DNA of 64,000 nucleotides from Uranotaenia lowii (taxonomy: Eukaryota > Arthropoda > Insecta > Diptera > Culicidae): the NCBI RefSeq assembly GCF_029784155.1, contig NC_073692.1, forward strand, positions 240,765,756 to 240,829,755, in the 5' to 3' direction. This document shows, piece after piece, positions 9,701 to 20,947 of this stretch. How positions within the stretch are numbered: position 1 is the stretch's first letter; each line of letters starts with the position of its first letter. The position numbers and the translations under genes are program-made. The notes under the pieces were generated by a model, which was not told the origin of the DNA, did not search any database, and was given only the letters and a program-made list of their open reading frames with translations.

Positions 9701-11473
9701 GGGGGCATCCATAAATTACGTAACGCTCCTAGGGGGGGGAGGGAGTAAGCTCGAGCGTTACGAATTGTGACATAGGGGAGTGGGGGAGGTATGCTCATCG
9801 TTACGTAACGATTTTTTCCTTCAAAATTTCAGTTTACTTAATCGCAGCTATTTTGATGTCATGGCATTTTCGCAGAATGATAAACATACCAAAATTTGCT
9901 TAAAATTTGTAGCCTTCAACATGATTGAAACTGGTTTGTAACCTTTCCCCTTTAAAGTTTTTGAATTAGACTCCGACAAATGCGGATTGAATATCCGTTA
10001 AATAACCGGTGGAAAACCGACTATTAGGTTCAACCTTAAGACGGAAATTTTACTATTTTTATCTCAATTGAATTAAAAAATGCAATTTTGATTACTCCGA
10101 CGAATAGTACTAAGTTGAGTATATTTAGCATAACAAGTTATACTGCTTATGCCGACAAGTTATATTCCTTAAACAAACTAAAGTAAACAAGGTAGATCAT
10201 CAGTGAACAAGCACAGAGCAACTCGGATTAAGACAATCAATTTATTTTATCAAAGAGTTATCATCAATGAGTACCGTCAACTGGGGCAACATGCAACAAT
10301 TTTCAACTTCAATGGCTTCTAAAAAACTTATGTTCACAGTTAATCGTATCCTTTATGCATCAAAAGTTTTAAGGATGCTGGGGCATCAAATTGGCGAAGT
10401 TTAAAAAATTATTGGTTCCTTCAGTTATTTTTAATTTTCTAAAAACATGCGATTTTCACACTCCTTAGAAAATGGGGTAACTTGCAACAAACTTTGTTTT
10501 TATTGAAAAATCTTATGAACACGTACGAAAATTCAAAGTATTTAATATATTTGCGATGCCTTAAAGACCATTACGCATGACAACATCAATTGCACTTGTT
10601 TTTGGGTCTGTAAAAACAAAATTTCACATTTTTTCTGAAAATAAGGATGCTGCATACATTTAGGGGTTAAATAATACTACGAAAAAATCTACAAGCTGAA
10701 ATCATAAAAATAAATGTTTGGATGAATGAAATTTAAATGTTTACAAACGCGTGATGCAAAACATTCATATTCCAGCACATGGAAACGAGATTTACAAGGT
10801 ATTTCTTTGATTTGCATTTTGTTGCATTTAACCCCAGACACCTAACTGAATTTTAAAAATATTCATTTAAAAAAATTGGGTGATTGTTCGAAAAATATTT
10901 TTACACCAACAATGTTGGTATAACATGAGGAAACCTTTAAAAAGTTTGTAGGTAATTTTATCAAGCCGATCCGTCATACTGGGTAATGTTTTTTTCGGCA
11001 TCAAAAAATGTTAAAATTTGTATATTTATTGCTCGATTTTTCAAATTTTACATAAAAATAAAAAACTTAAGACAACTAGCTTAAGATGCGAGAAATTATG
11101 TCATCATCATTTTGTTATCATTAAAAGATAACTTTAGTACAATACATTAAATTGAAAATTGATTCAATGTAGTGTTATATAAATGTTGCATCGAACCCCG
11201 CTGTTGCATGATGCCCCGTTTGACGGTACTAAGAAGCGATTTGGATAGATATAAATTCCGTTTTGTAAAACGTTAAAAAAATATGTTAAATTTTTTTTGA
11301 TCTTCGAAAATCTGTATTTAAAAACATGAGAAGATGGGGGGGGGGGGGGGGTAATTATTAGCGTTACGTAATTTTCGAAGGGGGGTACGTCGAAGCGTTA
11401 CGATTTGTGACATACGGGGGGGAGGGGGTCAAAAAAGTGCATTTTTTGCGTTACGTAATTTATGGATGCCGCC
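9701..11473. mobile_element. Harbinger-like MITE with GG(G/C)GGCATCC ends and TAA duplication
   Basis: Inverted ends gggggcatccataaattacg and cgtaatttatggatgccgcc. It lies between two TAA trinucleotides (9698-9700 and 11474-11476); the empty site aaatcaacatttctaatgcaa occurs intact in the host element's own direct repeats at about 11508 and 11541, confirming the duplication. A 3-bp TAA duplication with GG ends fits PIF/Harbinger. It contains a G16 run at 11336-11351 and subterminal direct repeats of cgttacga(a/t)ttgtgacata. No transposase. Confidence 0.8.
10272..11228. mobile_element. MITE with TACCGTCAA ends, copy A (innermost nest)
   Basis: Begins taccgtcaactggggcaaca and ends gatgccccgtttgacggta. 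Co-linear with copy B (4202-5168), with scattered substitutions and small indels. The ends lie at TA dinucleotides. Non-coding, 957 bp. Confidence 0.85.
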
Positions 11474-13319
11474 TAATGCAAGGTAGCAGGAAATCAACAT
11501 TTCTAATGCAAATAAGTGGGAAATCAACATTTCTAATGCAAGTAGGCATTATATCAACATTCATGATGCTTTTTAGTTTTATATAAGCATTATTAATGCA
11601 TAGAAGCAATAAAGAAAATTAGCACTAATGACAGCACTATATGCACATATAGAGCTACTATATAAAGTTAACAAGCATTAAGAATGGTGTGACCCGAACA
11701 GTACTTGAAGTACGGCTTTTTTTCACCCATCTTATGAGCATCAAGAGTGGTCGAAATGGCAAAGGCGCAAGAAAAGATAAAGGCTGCTGCAGGATCCTCG
11801 GTTCGAGACTCATCAAATGTAATCCATAAATCAATCATAACCATTTCTTATTTCATAGAATAATTCATTTAGCAGACATAATCCTTCATTCAGCAGGTTG
11901 ATTGATGTTGTAGATAATAATATTTTTTTTTAGTTTTTTGTTCATTTTAATTATTTAACAAATAATAATTAAATAAACAAAAGGTGTTCTAAGTATGCAT
12001 TGTTAATGCTTTTATACGGCTTGCGAAAAATGACGTTTTGATGGTGCTGTAATTCAGCATTTGTAATGCTTATTAAAGGCTTTGTTGTGATAGCATTTAA
12101 TCAGCCCGCTATTTCGCCTTTTTAGCATAAAATCTGCATTATATACGCATATAGTGCAAAACAAGCATTAATACAGAGTTATATATGGGAATACAGTGTT
12201 GATTAAGGGCTATGTTTTAGTGCTTATGGTTACTTGGGTCGTCCATCGAAAAGTGCACATTTTCGCAACACCCCTTTTTTGTGATTTTTTTTATATGATA
12301 AGCGGAACCATTTCCATTTGAAATTAGCGCGGAAATCGGTGGAACTAGTAGAGATTTGAATGCTTGAAAATACACATTTTATGTAAAAATTACCTAATTT
12401 AGTTATAGAAAAAACGTTAAAACATTTAATCAATTAATAAAATGTTGCAGTTTTCTATTATATATTTTGTTTTATCAAAAGGCATTGAAATTCGATTAAA
12501 ACTTATGACTCAACGAAAAGACAAAAGTGAATTGCTTGTAAGATTGGTTACTTGGATACAGTTGCTTGGAACCAGTTGCAGCAGTTATATTGTAATGGCG
12601 AAATTATATTATTCAAATACTTATTTAGTGTTCTACCAAATTTAACAGATCAGTTCCATTCATTTTTTTAGAGTTTAAATGATTCGGAAAATCGAATTTA
12701 AACGCCTTTTAATATAACAAAATATATAAAAGAAAACTGCAACACTTTATAAATAAATGTAATGTTTTAACTATTTTTCTATAAGTAAAATAGGTAATTT
12801 TTACATAAAATGTGTATTTTCAATCATTGAAATCTCTACTAGTTCCACCAATTTCCACGCTAATTTCAAATGGAAATGGTTCCGCTTATCATAAAAAATA
12901 ATCGCAAAAAAGGGGGTGTTGCGAAAATGTGCACTTTTCGATGGACGAGCCTTCAAAATTGCCAATAAAATACACTAAATGCTTTCTATAGAGCTTCAGC
13001 AACTTCTAAACCCATCATAATGTATGAGACAATTGTAGATCGTGGCTTGTTACAACTTTGTTTCAAAGACAGCGAACCATTTTATCCAATCTACAACGTG
13101 TCAGGTTCATAAAACTGTTTTTTCAAGAGATTTTTTTTTACTTTGACTGTAACTCCTGAGGGTGATGTGACAGGACTTGTCTATTTCTTCATCTCTGGGC
13201 GCTATTAATTTCGTACAGCTAGATTGATGTTCTGCACCACTGTGCATTGGAAAGACTCGTGATATACTCCTTCTATAACTTCTACTCTTTAAACTCCACC
13301 TGGATGGAGCCCTCAGTCC

Positions 13320-13720
13320 GGGCTCCCACCTCTAAGTGTTCGACTCATGGACGAGGCCACTTTCAGCAAAACCTCTCATCCTTACGACTCGACGTTTGAA
13401 CTCTTCTCTAACGACTTGCGAACCGACATCTCCTCGCAATAACTCGAGATTCCCACGTAAACCTCTCCTGTTCGCAACTCGAGGCCTGATCTCTCCTCTA
13501 ACGACTCGAGATCTGACGTACATCTTGACGTACACTTACCTCACGACTCAAGGTCCGATCTCTCCTCTAGCGACTCGAGATTCGACCTCTGGTCATAATG
13601 ACTGGAGGTGACCACTTCTACCCTTCATCTTGTTGATTAAAGGCAATATCCCTCATCCTGAAGACTCGAAGCCCGACCTCTTATCTCCACGATTCAAGGT
13701 TTGCCACCTTTATGCCCATC
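13320..13720. repeat. Degenerate minisatellite around an actcgag core
   Basis: The core (c)gactcgag(g/a)tc recurs, with variants, roughly every 25-45 bp, often followed by ctctcctcta. The region is clearly GC-richer than its surroundings. The open frames here are products of the repeat and not genes. Confidence 0.6.
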
Positions 13721-14580
13721 GTGTGCCAAACTGGCGGCTGTCCCATCACACTTGCGGGGCTTAACGAAACTACTCAGATGATTTCCGACGAAGATGTCAT
13801 CCTACACCTTCTCGAATGGCTCACCTGGCGTCGAGAGCCACTCTACCCGTGGGTATTCCCCGATCGTGAAATAACCCTTTCCCAACGATTCCCACTGCGA
13901 AGAAGGTCAAGTCTCGCAGCTTCGGTCTTTGGGAACCGCACTACTCGGATACTTCACGAAGGTGGAGCATCCTATGCGGCGTACACACGGTATCCACTAC
14001 GCAGAAAATGTTGCCTTATCTTTGAAGCTTCAAACCGTGGGGTCGAACGCACACTACTCGACAGCTCCCCGTCAATGGGGTCAGTCTGCTCCGAAAGTTT
14101 GCCGGTTTTCTTGTATTCGTTTGGCTGGCAGCCTAGGATTTTTGGGACGCGGCTTTTTCTACCCGTGTGTGTGATAGATCGAATGCAGCTTGACCTGGAC
14201 TCTAAGCTACGACGCTACGACTTGGATGTTTCCAGACAGTGACGACATCCTACACCGACACAAGACACGACATCGAGAACCTCTCTACCCGTGAGTATCA
14301 CCCGACAGTGGTTTAGCCCCTTCCTTAGAAGTCCGTTACAAGGAACGTATTGTCTTATCCCCACAGTTTCCACCGTAGGAAGCGGCACTACTCGGATACT
14401 TCCCGGCGTTAGGGTATCCTACAAACGTTCGCGGCGCTCCCTTGACCTCGACTACGCAAAAGGTGATGCCATATCTTTGCCACTCCGATCAAGGGACCGG
14501 ACGCAAACTATCTCAGATGCTTCCGGGCGATGGAGTCATCCTACACCGTTCGCGGACTGCCGTTGACTCCAGCTCTTCTG
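13721..14580 (-). other. GC-rich region with diverged internal repeats, possibly a LINE 3' tail
   Basis: Blocks such as gcactactcggatacttc (about 13940 and 14386) and atcctac with following sequence recur at about 440-bp spacing, with substantial divergence. It lies directly downstream (minus strand) of the LINE relic at 14580-16015, so it may be that element's 3' untranslated region. Plus-strand open frames of 176 and 91 codons lack any recognisable domain. Confidence 0.35.
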
Positions 14581-16015
14581 GAGAGCAGTCATGATCCGTG
14601 AACCTATCGCTGACCGCATGCCAAGTGTTGGAATCCGTACACATCTTCTGCACCACATTGTCAACTGTCTATTGACAATATGGCGGTGCAACCTGTCCAA
14701 ACCGATAGTGGTTTTTTATGAAGCATCCATGACCAGTCAAAAAATTACGTCACATGGAAGTCCACTTCACCGTGTCTTCTTCAGATCAGGGATCAGAAGA
14801 TGGGTCGACTTTACTCTCGCTGAGCTGTCCCACAGCTGCTGCCATTGAGTCCTCATTGGTGAGATCTCGAACGTTGATCGTGTCTTTATTGTAATAACAA
14901 TAGACATCCTCCTCTATCAAAACAGAGATGGGTATGATGCCCGCCACTACGCAGGCTTCGGACGAGATGGTCTGGTATCCACTGATAACCTGCAGGCTCA
15001 TCAGCCACTGACCACTGCAGGATCTTTATCACATGGCCCAACTGCAATGGTTCCTGTTTGGAGTGAGATCAGGTTGGTGATCAGCATAATCTCGGTTTTG
15101 TGCTGGGCTTGGCGCAGGCACTTGGAGTGCATCCAGCTGCCTGGATAGCTACTGTGGCAAGTAACTGTACCTTCGCTGTCGAGAACCTATCGCCAAGAGG
15201 ACTACATCATCCGCAAATCCTACGAGTTCAGCTCCCGATGGGTGGCTCATTCGTAGGCGTTCGTCGTACGTGATGTTCCATAGGATCGGGCCAAGTATCG
15301 ACCCCTGTGGCACACCACCCGAAACCTCTTGTGTCCTTCACCGTTCATATACTGTGGTTGATGAGCGACGACGCAATTGCAGTACAACTAACGCTATTGA
15401 AGGCGTTCTTCACGTCCAGAGTGACCACTGTGCAAAAGCGGAGCCCTTTCCCCTTCCTTTGGCTGGCTCTGCCCGCCATCTCAATGACATAGCAGATGGC
15501 GTATACGGTGCTACTGTTTCACCGAGAGACCACCCTCACTTTCAGTGAACTTCTGAAGTCAGTTCTGAATCACCTTCTGCAGAACCTTACCCGCTGTGTC
15601 CAGTAAACAGATCGGCGGGTACGCCGGTGTGTATCGTGGAGGCTTATCAGGTTTTGGCAGAAGGACTAATTTCTGCCGCTTCCACGTATCAGCGAACACC
15701 CGTTCCGCCACATAACATGACCGGAACATTTCGGGAAACTCACTGATCACGGCCTCCATTGCGACGTTCGGAATGCCGTCTGGTCCGGGGGCCTTTCTTG
15801 GTTAGAGAGACTTGGCGATTTCGCGGAGTTCATCCACCGTAATCATCTATGCTGGTCCCAGTCGCATGGGACTGTTGGCCAGCGGGTAATATCATGCTGT
15901 ATGGACAGTTCTTTGATAATCGATCTCAATTCAACTGGGTAATTTCATCGGATGCTTGTTCCTCGCAAGGCATTGCATGAAAAGAAGTCATGCAGTACCT
16001 CGCTAGGCACCCAGC
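14580..16015 (-). pseudogene. LINE polymerase relic (R1/LOA/jockey-like)
   Basis: Minus-strand remnant of a non-LTR retrotransposon second reading frame. In order it shows KAPGPDGIP (about 15765-15792), WKRQKLVLLPKPDKPP (about 15640-15690), an AYPPICLLDTAGKVL stretch, a motif A-like DVKNAFNS (about 15400-15425), GGVPQGSILGPILWN (about 15275-15320) and an intact catalytic core GFADDVVLLA (about 15195-15230). The C-terminal part has YQTISSEACVVAG (14900-14990) and TGHGCF (about 14725). Frames shift several times and stops occur, for example after AKSL near 15810. The 5' part with the endonuclease is absent, as expected for 5'-truncated insertion. Clade assignment is from motif style only. Confidence 0.8.
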
Positions 16016-17579
16016 AGTGATGTCAATTGAATTTATTGTTTAAAGAAAAAAAATTTAAGATAAAAAATTAATGTCTTTGACAAAGTTGTTCAGCGGAAAC
16101 TTTTCTTTGGAGAATTTATAAATTGACACAAACTAGAATTTGGAATTTACTCATGTAAACGTTACTTAAAAATTCTGCAAAAAATCATGGATAAGTTTTG
16201 AACCAAAACGAAGCTTTTAAGACCCCAGGGTTTGAGAAATTGAAAAATGACCCCAAATTGACTCAGTTTATGAAAACATAAATATGCGCATTTAGCCCAC
16301 CCTGTTATGAAAATCGGCTATTTTGACTAAATACTTTTATTATAAAATCATTTTCTCAATAACTGTAAGAGATTTTTAAAACAGATGTCCGCTCATGTGC
16401 ATATGGTTTTCAGACTTCTATCTTTTGGAACATGGATTCTCTTTAGTATGGAACGTGACGTCAAGAATGCAAAAAGTAGGAAAATATGATGTAAGATCAG
16501 TATTCGGTATTGAAAAAATGGGTCAAAACAAACGGATCTCGGTTCGGTATAACCAGTTCTACTGTCCTTAGAATTCCTTTTCTGGATTTGTTATAATTCT
16601 AAGTTATCCAAATGGGTTCAAATCTTATATCAATTTCAAGCCTGATTTGCAATAATATAATTTAATGCTTATCAAGAAATGACGAAGCTCCCTCCAAGTG
16701 GATTGATTTTCATATTCCGAATACTCCGAGCAGCATAAGTTCAGCCCTCCCAGGCGCTTTTATTTTACACTTTTTCCCGTTCACGCTGACAAATGAGGCA
16801 GTTTGGCCGAGAATATGATTAATTCTTTTAAAGCTTCACAAAGTGTCCCCCCATCGAAGAGAATATTCCTGGGAGGCAATTATTTCATACTGCGTCGGCT
16901 TTACTCCGCGAAAAGAATATCGTGTCGACCTGAGTCGAGCAGTTTTTATGTATTTTTTCTTCCTACTTCCTAATAAGAAGGACATCGTTTTTTGACAAAC
17001 AAGTGGCCTTACCGAAAATGAAAAATGTTTCGAGGAATCTAAGAAGGATAAGTTATAATTTTTTACTTTCTTCCTTTGGATTGCTTTCACTGGTGTAGTG
17101 GGGCATCGAAAGCAAAAAAAATGGTAGCGTCACCATGACAAGAAAAAGTTCGTTTAAAGTTGAAGTACAGTGTTCTGCGTTTTTTTTTTGCTTTGTCGAG
17201 CATGTCTCCATTGAACTGAAAGCAATAATAAGAACCTTTTTAATTAGCGCCATTCAGCGGACCTCCCTGGGTCAAAACGGCAGCTGAGAACGGGAAATTA
17301 GCACGCGTCTCGACTCGACTCGACCAGTTGGTATAGCAGCAGCAGTTGGTTGGATTTATTTTTTAAGAAACAGGTCATTAGCCAAATTGCGGGATAAGAT
17401 TTGTTTAGGCTTCTACTTCTGATGCAGTGAATTTGTGGCAGGAAAATTGAGGGGGATTGTCCTTGGATGTGAGGGTCAAAAAGGTGTTTTGCTACGCCAA
17501 TTACATTAGGCTTCTATATTATTTTCAAATGATGATACAGTTTGAGCGACGTGTTGAAGTGTTCTGCAGTGAAAATGTA
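16016..17579. other. Unassigned sequence
   Basis: AT-rich, with no frame carrying a recognisable domain. A tctttgacaaagttgttcag phrase near 16074 resembles a phrase in the foldback near 9355 and hints at more dispersed repeat. No clear element ends. Confidence 0.35.
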
Positions 17580-18222
17580 CTTGTTGCTGCTCAAAAGTTT
17601 AACTTAGTGTCCAAAAAAGGTGAAGTTAGAAACAATACGTGGCACACAAGGACATATTTTTTTGAATTTTTCTTAAGATTATGACCATAAAAATAGTTAA
17701 AAAGTGGTGTAAAACCGTACTTTTCCATCAATGAACCGTAAATTTTTTTTAAGTCTCACCAGATAAACTTTCAAAAAGGATTAGAAGGTTCTTCTTCTTC
17801 TTCTTCTATTTTATCGCCTCTGCTATTTTTAGTACGACTCCGAACTGCCTTATCGAACTAGCTGCTGTTATGGTCCAGTTACTGAGACTTTATGTCTGCT
17901 TGTTTGTTTGTTTTATTATAGAGGCTTGCTGGGTAGATTCGCCTCTGTAATGAGACTATATGACCAGCGTGTCATCCATTTATACTCCCTTATTACGTCA
18001 ACATACCATTCTTTTTTTTTTTTCAAAGGTTTATTTGGTGTATCTTAAACAATTTTGATGGTTCATTGATTGAAAAGTACGGTTTTTACACTACTTTTTT
18101 TATTGTTTGTGGTCATGATCTTTAAAAAATTCAAAAATAAATATATACTTATGAAGTTATGTGTAATGTATAGTTTCCAACTTCAGCTTTTAGGACACTA
18201 AGTGAATTTTTTTCTAGTAGCT
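17580..18222. repeat. Second inverted-repeat (foldback) structure
   Basis: Sequence at about 17580-17790 (aacttagtgtcc, accgtacttttccatcaatg) returns in reverse complement at about 18025-18222 (cattgattgaaaagtacggt, ggacactaagtg). The arms are about 200 bp and diverged. The central ~225 bp is a separate insertion. No coding content. Confidence 0.65.
17793..18016 (-). mobile_element. Short retroposon-like insert with (GAA)n tail
   Basis: On the minus strand it ends in aatagaagaagaagaagaag (TTC repeats on the plus strand near 17790-17810). A GAA-rich 3' tail is common for small insect retroposons. No pol III boxes or target duplication could be confirmed. Confidence 0.35.
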
Positions 18223-19262
18223 GTCTTTTATCCGAAGAATGTTTTTTCCTTTTTTTTTCTTAGACTTTGAATAACGAAAAACTGCAATATTGTAGCTGAG
18301 TAGCTGCAAAGGTTCCGAGGTTTCCAACACTATAATTTCTTAAAAAATCGGTTGTGAAATAAGAGAGATATAGCGGTTTTAAGCGAGGAGTGTCAAATTA
18401 ACACACAAGGTCTGATTAGGGAGTTTTTTTCTCTGGGCTTTCAGGGTTCGTTCATAAAAAAGTAATGATGCAAAATTAAAGATTTCAAGAATTCATTGAG
18501 GATCCCCGTAAAAATTGTTTTATTTAGATGCACCCGAATAAAGTTAAAAGCCGCCCAACCTTCCAACAGTGTCATATTGACACTCAAGAGTGGATTAGAG
18601 TTGATACGTTTTTCTTCACTGGTCGATTGCTTTTATGAGTAATTTTCTTAAAGCTTGAATTGAGAAAAATATTTTACCCAAAAATTGCTACACGTTTGGA
18701 CTTGAAACAAAAAAGTTTTTTTTGGTTTAAAGATTGTATTTTGGTCGCGAATGTTGTTCAAAACGCAATGCATAAAATGTTCTCATTGCGTGTTATCAAC
18801 TATGTTTTATTTAATTTTTAACACATTTTGAAAGTTTTCTCATTAAATTTATCAACCTTTTTGAAAAAAAAAACTATACGAATTCTTAATAATCATCAAT
18901 GACGAAGTTGTATACTTAGAGATGAATTAGAAAAATTGTTAGTTTTCAAATATCTCACTGCACTACATATGATTTTATTGTAAATTTCACGTATAAAAAC
19001 ACATTCTTGAAAAGATTGCACGCAATCTTCTTGAGGTTTTTAAGTTTTCAAAGTGTTTCTAAGGTCATTAATTTCATTTTAATTTGATAATGATTGTATT
19101 GTCCATCAGTATAATTGATAATGGTTGAATAATTTTACTGCTTCGGAAAATTGAAGTGTTAATTTTACTTTACCTTTGCGATTGTGTCACACCATTACGG
19201 ACGAGGGTTGTTTCGCGGTTGTTCGACGGTGGAATAGTGACGATCACCACACTAATTGTGAT
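18223..19262. other. Unassigned AT-rich sequence
   Basis: Two loosely similar phrases (gtgtcaaattaacacacaag near 18390 and gtgtcatattgacactcaag near 18570) occur about 180 bp apart. Nothing else recognisable. Confidence 0.3.
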
Positions 19263-19545
19263 CCGAAACAAGTTCAAGGTTCTTATCCTGATCTTGCTCC
19301 ATACCTGAATTTAATTTTGAACTATCTTTTGTTCCTATGATTACTGAACACATTCTTATCCGGAATTCTGATTCCGGATCCGTATCTTGGACTTTCTTCT
19401 AATCCTATGATCATAGAGCATATTCTAATCCGAAATCTTCCTTTTGGATACTTATCTTGGGCTCTCATCCTGGAACATCAGCCTGAGCTCTGATCCAGAT
19501 CATCATTATCCAATCCCTGAGTCCTGATGTTGATGTTTAGTCTTA
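19263..19545. repeat. Degenerate minisatellite around (t)ctgatcc(t/g)gga, left part
   Basis: Short units such as tcttatcctgatct, ttctgattccggatcc and ctctgatccagatc recur. The same motif family continues at 24850-25290, on the far side of the BEL/Pao insertion, so the two tracts may once have been closer together. Confidence 0.55.
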
Positions 19546-19603
19546 TTCCGTCTGCTGTAGTTTGGTCCCAATTTGGATTTGGAATAAAAAATCCTATTGT
19601 TTA

Positions 19604-19608
19604 ATGCC
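19604..19608. other. Target-site duplication (atgcc), left copy
   Basis: The pentamer atgcc directly precedes the left LTR and is repeated directly after the right LTR at 24102-24106, the expected 5-bp footprint of a BEL/Pao integrase. Confidence 0.85.
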
Positions 19609-19956
19609 TGTTCGCACAAAATATGAGACACCGTAGTTTCGGGTGTATTCGCGCCACACCAAATTTCCTCGAAACCATATTTCGCGCCGCCTTGGTAGAA
19701 TAAACGACTTCTGGTCAGTTTTGTTTGGCTGACCGAACATCCGCACAAAACGGAGAATGAAAAACCAACCAATTGGTCGGTAACAGCAATCGCGCGCAGT
19801 TGTCTTTTCTTACCTAGACAGATTCCCGTCATTCAGTGCAATAAAGTTGCAATCAATTCCCAGTTTTGTATTCGATTTAATCTGTTAATTAAACGGAAGT
19901 GAATGTTACATTCGAATTTTGAATTTAAGTCCGAAACCTCGGAAACCGGTGAAACA
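19609..19956 (+). repeat. BEL-1 left (5') LTR
   Basis: 348 bp, starting tgttcgcacaaaatatgaga and ending ccggtgaaaca. It contains an AATAAA signal in cagtgcaataaagttg. Compared with the right LTR it has one substitution (aaacggaag versus aaacgggag), one extra A in gaatgaaaaacc, and lacks a 4-bp tgtc duplication. Confidence 0.9.
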
Positions 19957-19980
19957 TTTTGGTCCTTCGAGAAGCCGGAT
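19957..19980 (+). promoter_or_regulatory. BEL-1 probable primer-binding site
   Basis: Immediately after the LTR comes ttggtccttcgagaagccgg. The second BEL/Pao element in this window has the related ttggtcctttgagccgga at the same place. The shared motif next to the LTR marks it as the minus-strand primer site; BEL-1 has two extra As inside it. The tRNA species was not identified. Confidence 0.6.
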
Positions 19981-20947
19981 TACAGGACTCGCTAGTTCTG
20001 TAAAAACCAGTGTGTGAACAATAGGTTTTGTGCCGTGTTAGAAACACGGAGAAAGGGATTTACAAAGCGCGCGTCCGTGTCCCGTGGCTTGGCTTGGGTT
20101 TGATTGAACTGTGCAGTGAAATTCAAGTCAAGGAAGTGAATTTCGCACTAATTAAAGGCTCGTTGATCAACTGCTGTACCGTGATACCGTGGAATCGTAT
20201 CAACGAAATTTTCCCCAACGTTGGTGAACGATTAAAGCACTAATTTAGTGCACATCTGTACTATTCCGTACTATTGTGGAACGAATATTTCCCCCACCGT
20301 GGGCGAGTGAGTGAAGTCCCAATTAAGTGCATATTAAACATACTGCAGTTCAAAAAGTGAGCCATTGTGGCAAGTGAAATATCCCTCACGATCTGTCGCT
20401 GCTTCTATGGTAGAATCCGCCAGAAATTGGCCAAAAAAGTGCGTTTTTTTGTGTCAAACCAACAGTACCTGGCGAGCGCTGTCTGATTTGATCGAATTCG
20501 TACAGTGTGCTGTTGTGAACAGCTGATTTAGAGCTGCAATACTGTGTGGCTTGTGCTGCAGTCGTCGGACCATCGCAGCTAGTCCTGCTACCAATCATCA
20601 GTCGGCAGCTAAGTACCATTTTCTTTTTGTGTGTTCAGAGAGTCTGTGGGGGGTTGTTGCATGAAACTCCACAGTCTGGCATTTCATTACATAAGGATTT
20701 CCGGATAAAGTGGTCAGTCTTTGGAAAGCCTTTATCCGTGCGAATTGAAGTGGGTCGGTTGTTGAAATCTTGCTGATTTTTGTCCTGCAATCAGCCTGGG
20801 CGATTGCGTTGAGCTGTCAACATTTTGCGAGACGTCGAGTCGATTTCGGTCTGTCATAGTGGAAATAGTGCAAAAAAGTGAACAAAAAGTGCAAAGTGGT
20901 AGCCGCCTAACGAAACTGCTAGAAGTGTAAAGTGAAAAGTGGTAATC
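19981..20947 (+). other. BEL-1 leader
   Basis: About 970 bp between primer site and Gag ATG. It carries short open frames only and no recognised domain. It presumably holds packaging and translation signals. Confidence 0.5.

Larger units (their letters stand above)
9641..12238. mobile_element. 2.6-kb element with CCCAAGTAACCATAAGCA ends
   Basis: Starts cccaagtaaccataagcatt and ends agtgcttatggttacttggg. It interrupts the left arm of the foldback; the uninterrupted opposite arm gives the empty site as ggctcgtcc, so the target duplication is the 2-bp tc. Without the nested insertion it would be about 825 bp. Near 11480-11560 it holds short direct repeats of aaatcaacatttctaatgcaa. Non-coding. 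Confidence 0.8.
9159..13244. mobile_element. Foldback element with CACAGTG ends, split by nested insertions
   Basis: The left arm (9159-9640 continued at 12239 to about 12497) is the reverse complement of the right arm (about 12690-13244), leaving a ~190-bp loop. The right arm lacks ~185 bp present in the left arm near 9222-9408. The termini are CACAGTGGTGCAG and its complement, flanked by the 5-bp direct repeat cattg (9154-9158 and 13245-13249). A CACAGTG end with a 5-bp duplication is the pattern of Transib-type transposons, whose ends resemble the V(D)J recombination heptamer; that assignment is inference. No transposase is present. Confidence 0.75.

Noticed and set aside
13712..14242. A 176-codon plus-strand gene
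   Set aside because: It lies in a GC-rich repetitive block with other open frames on the same strand, has no recognisable domain, and is better explained as repeat or LINE 3' tail.
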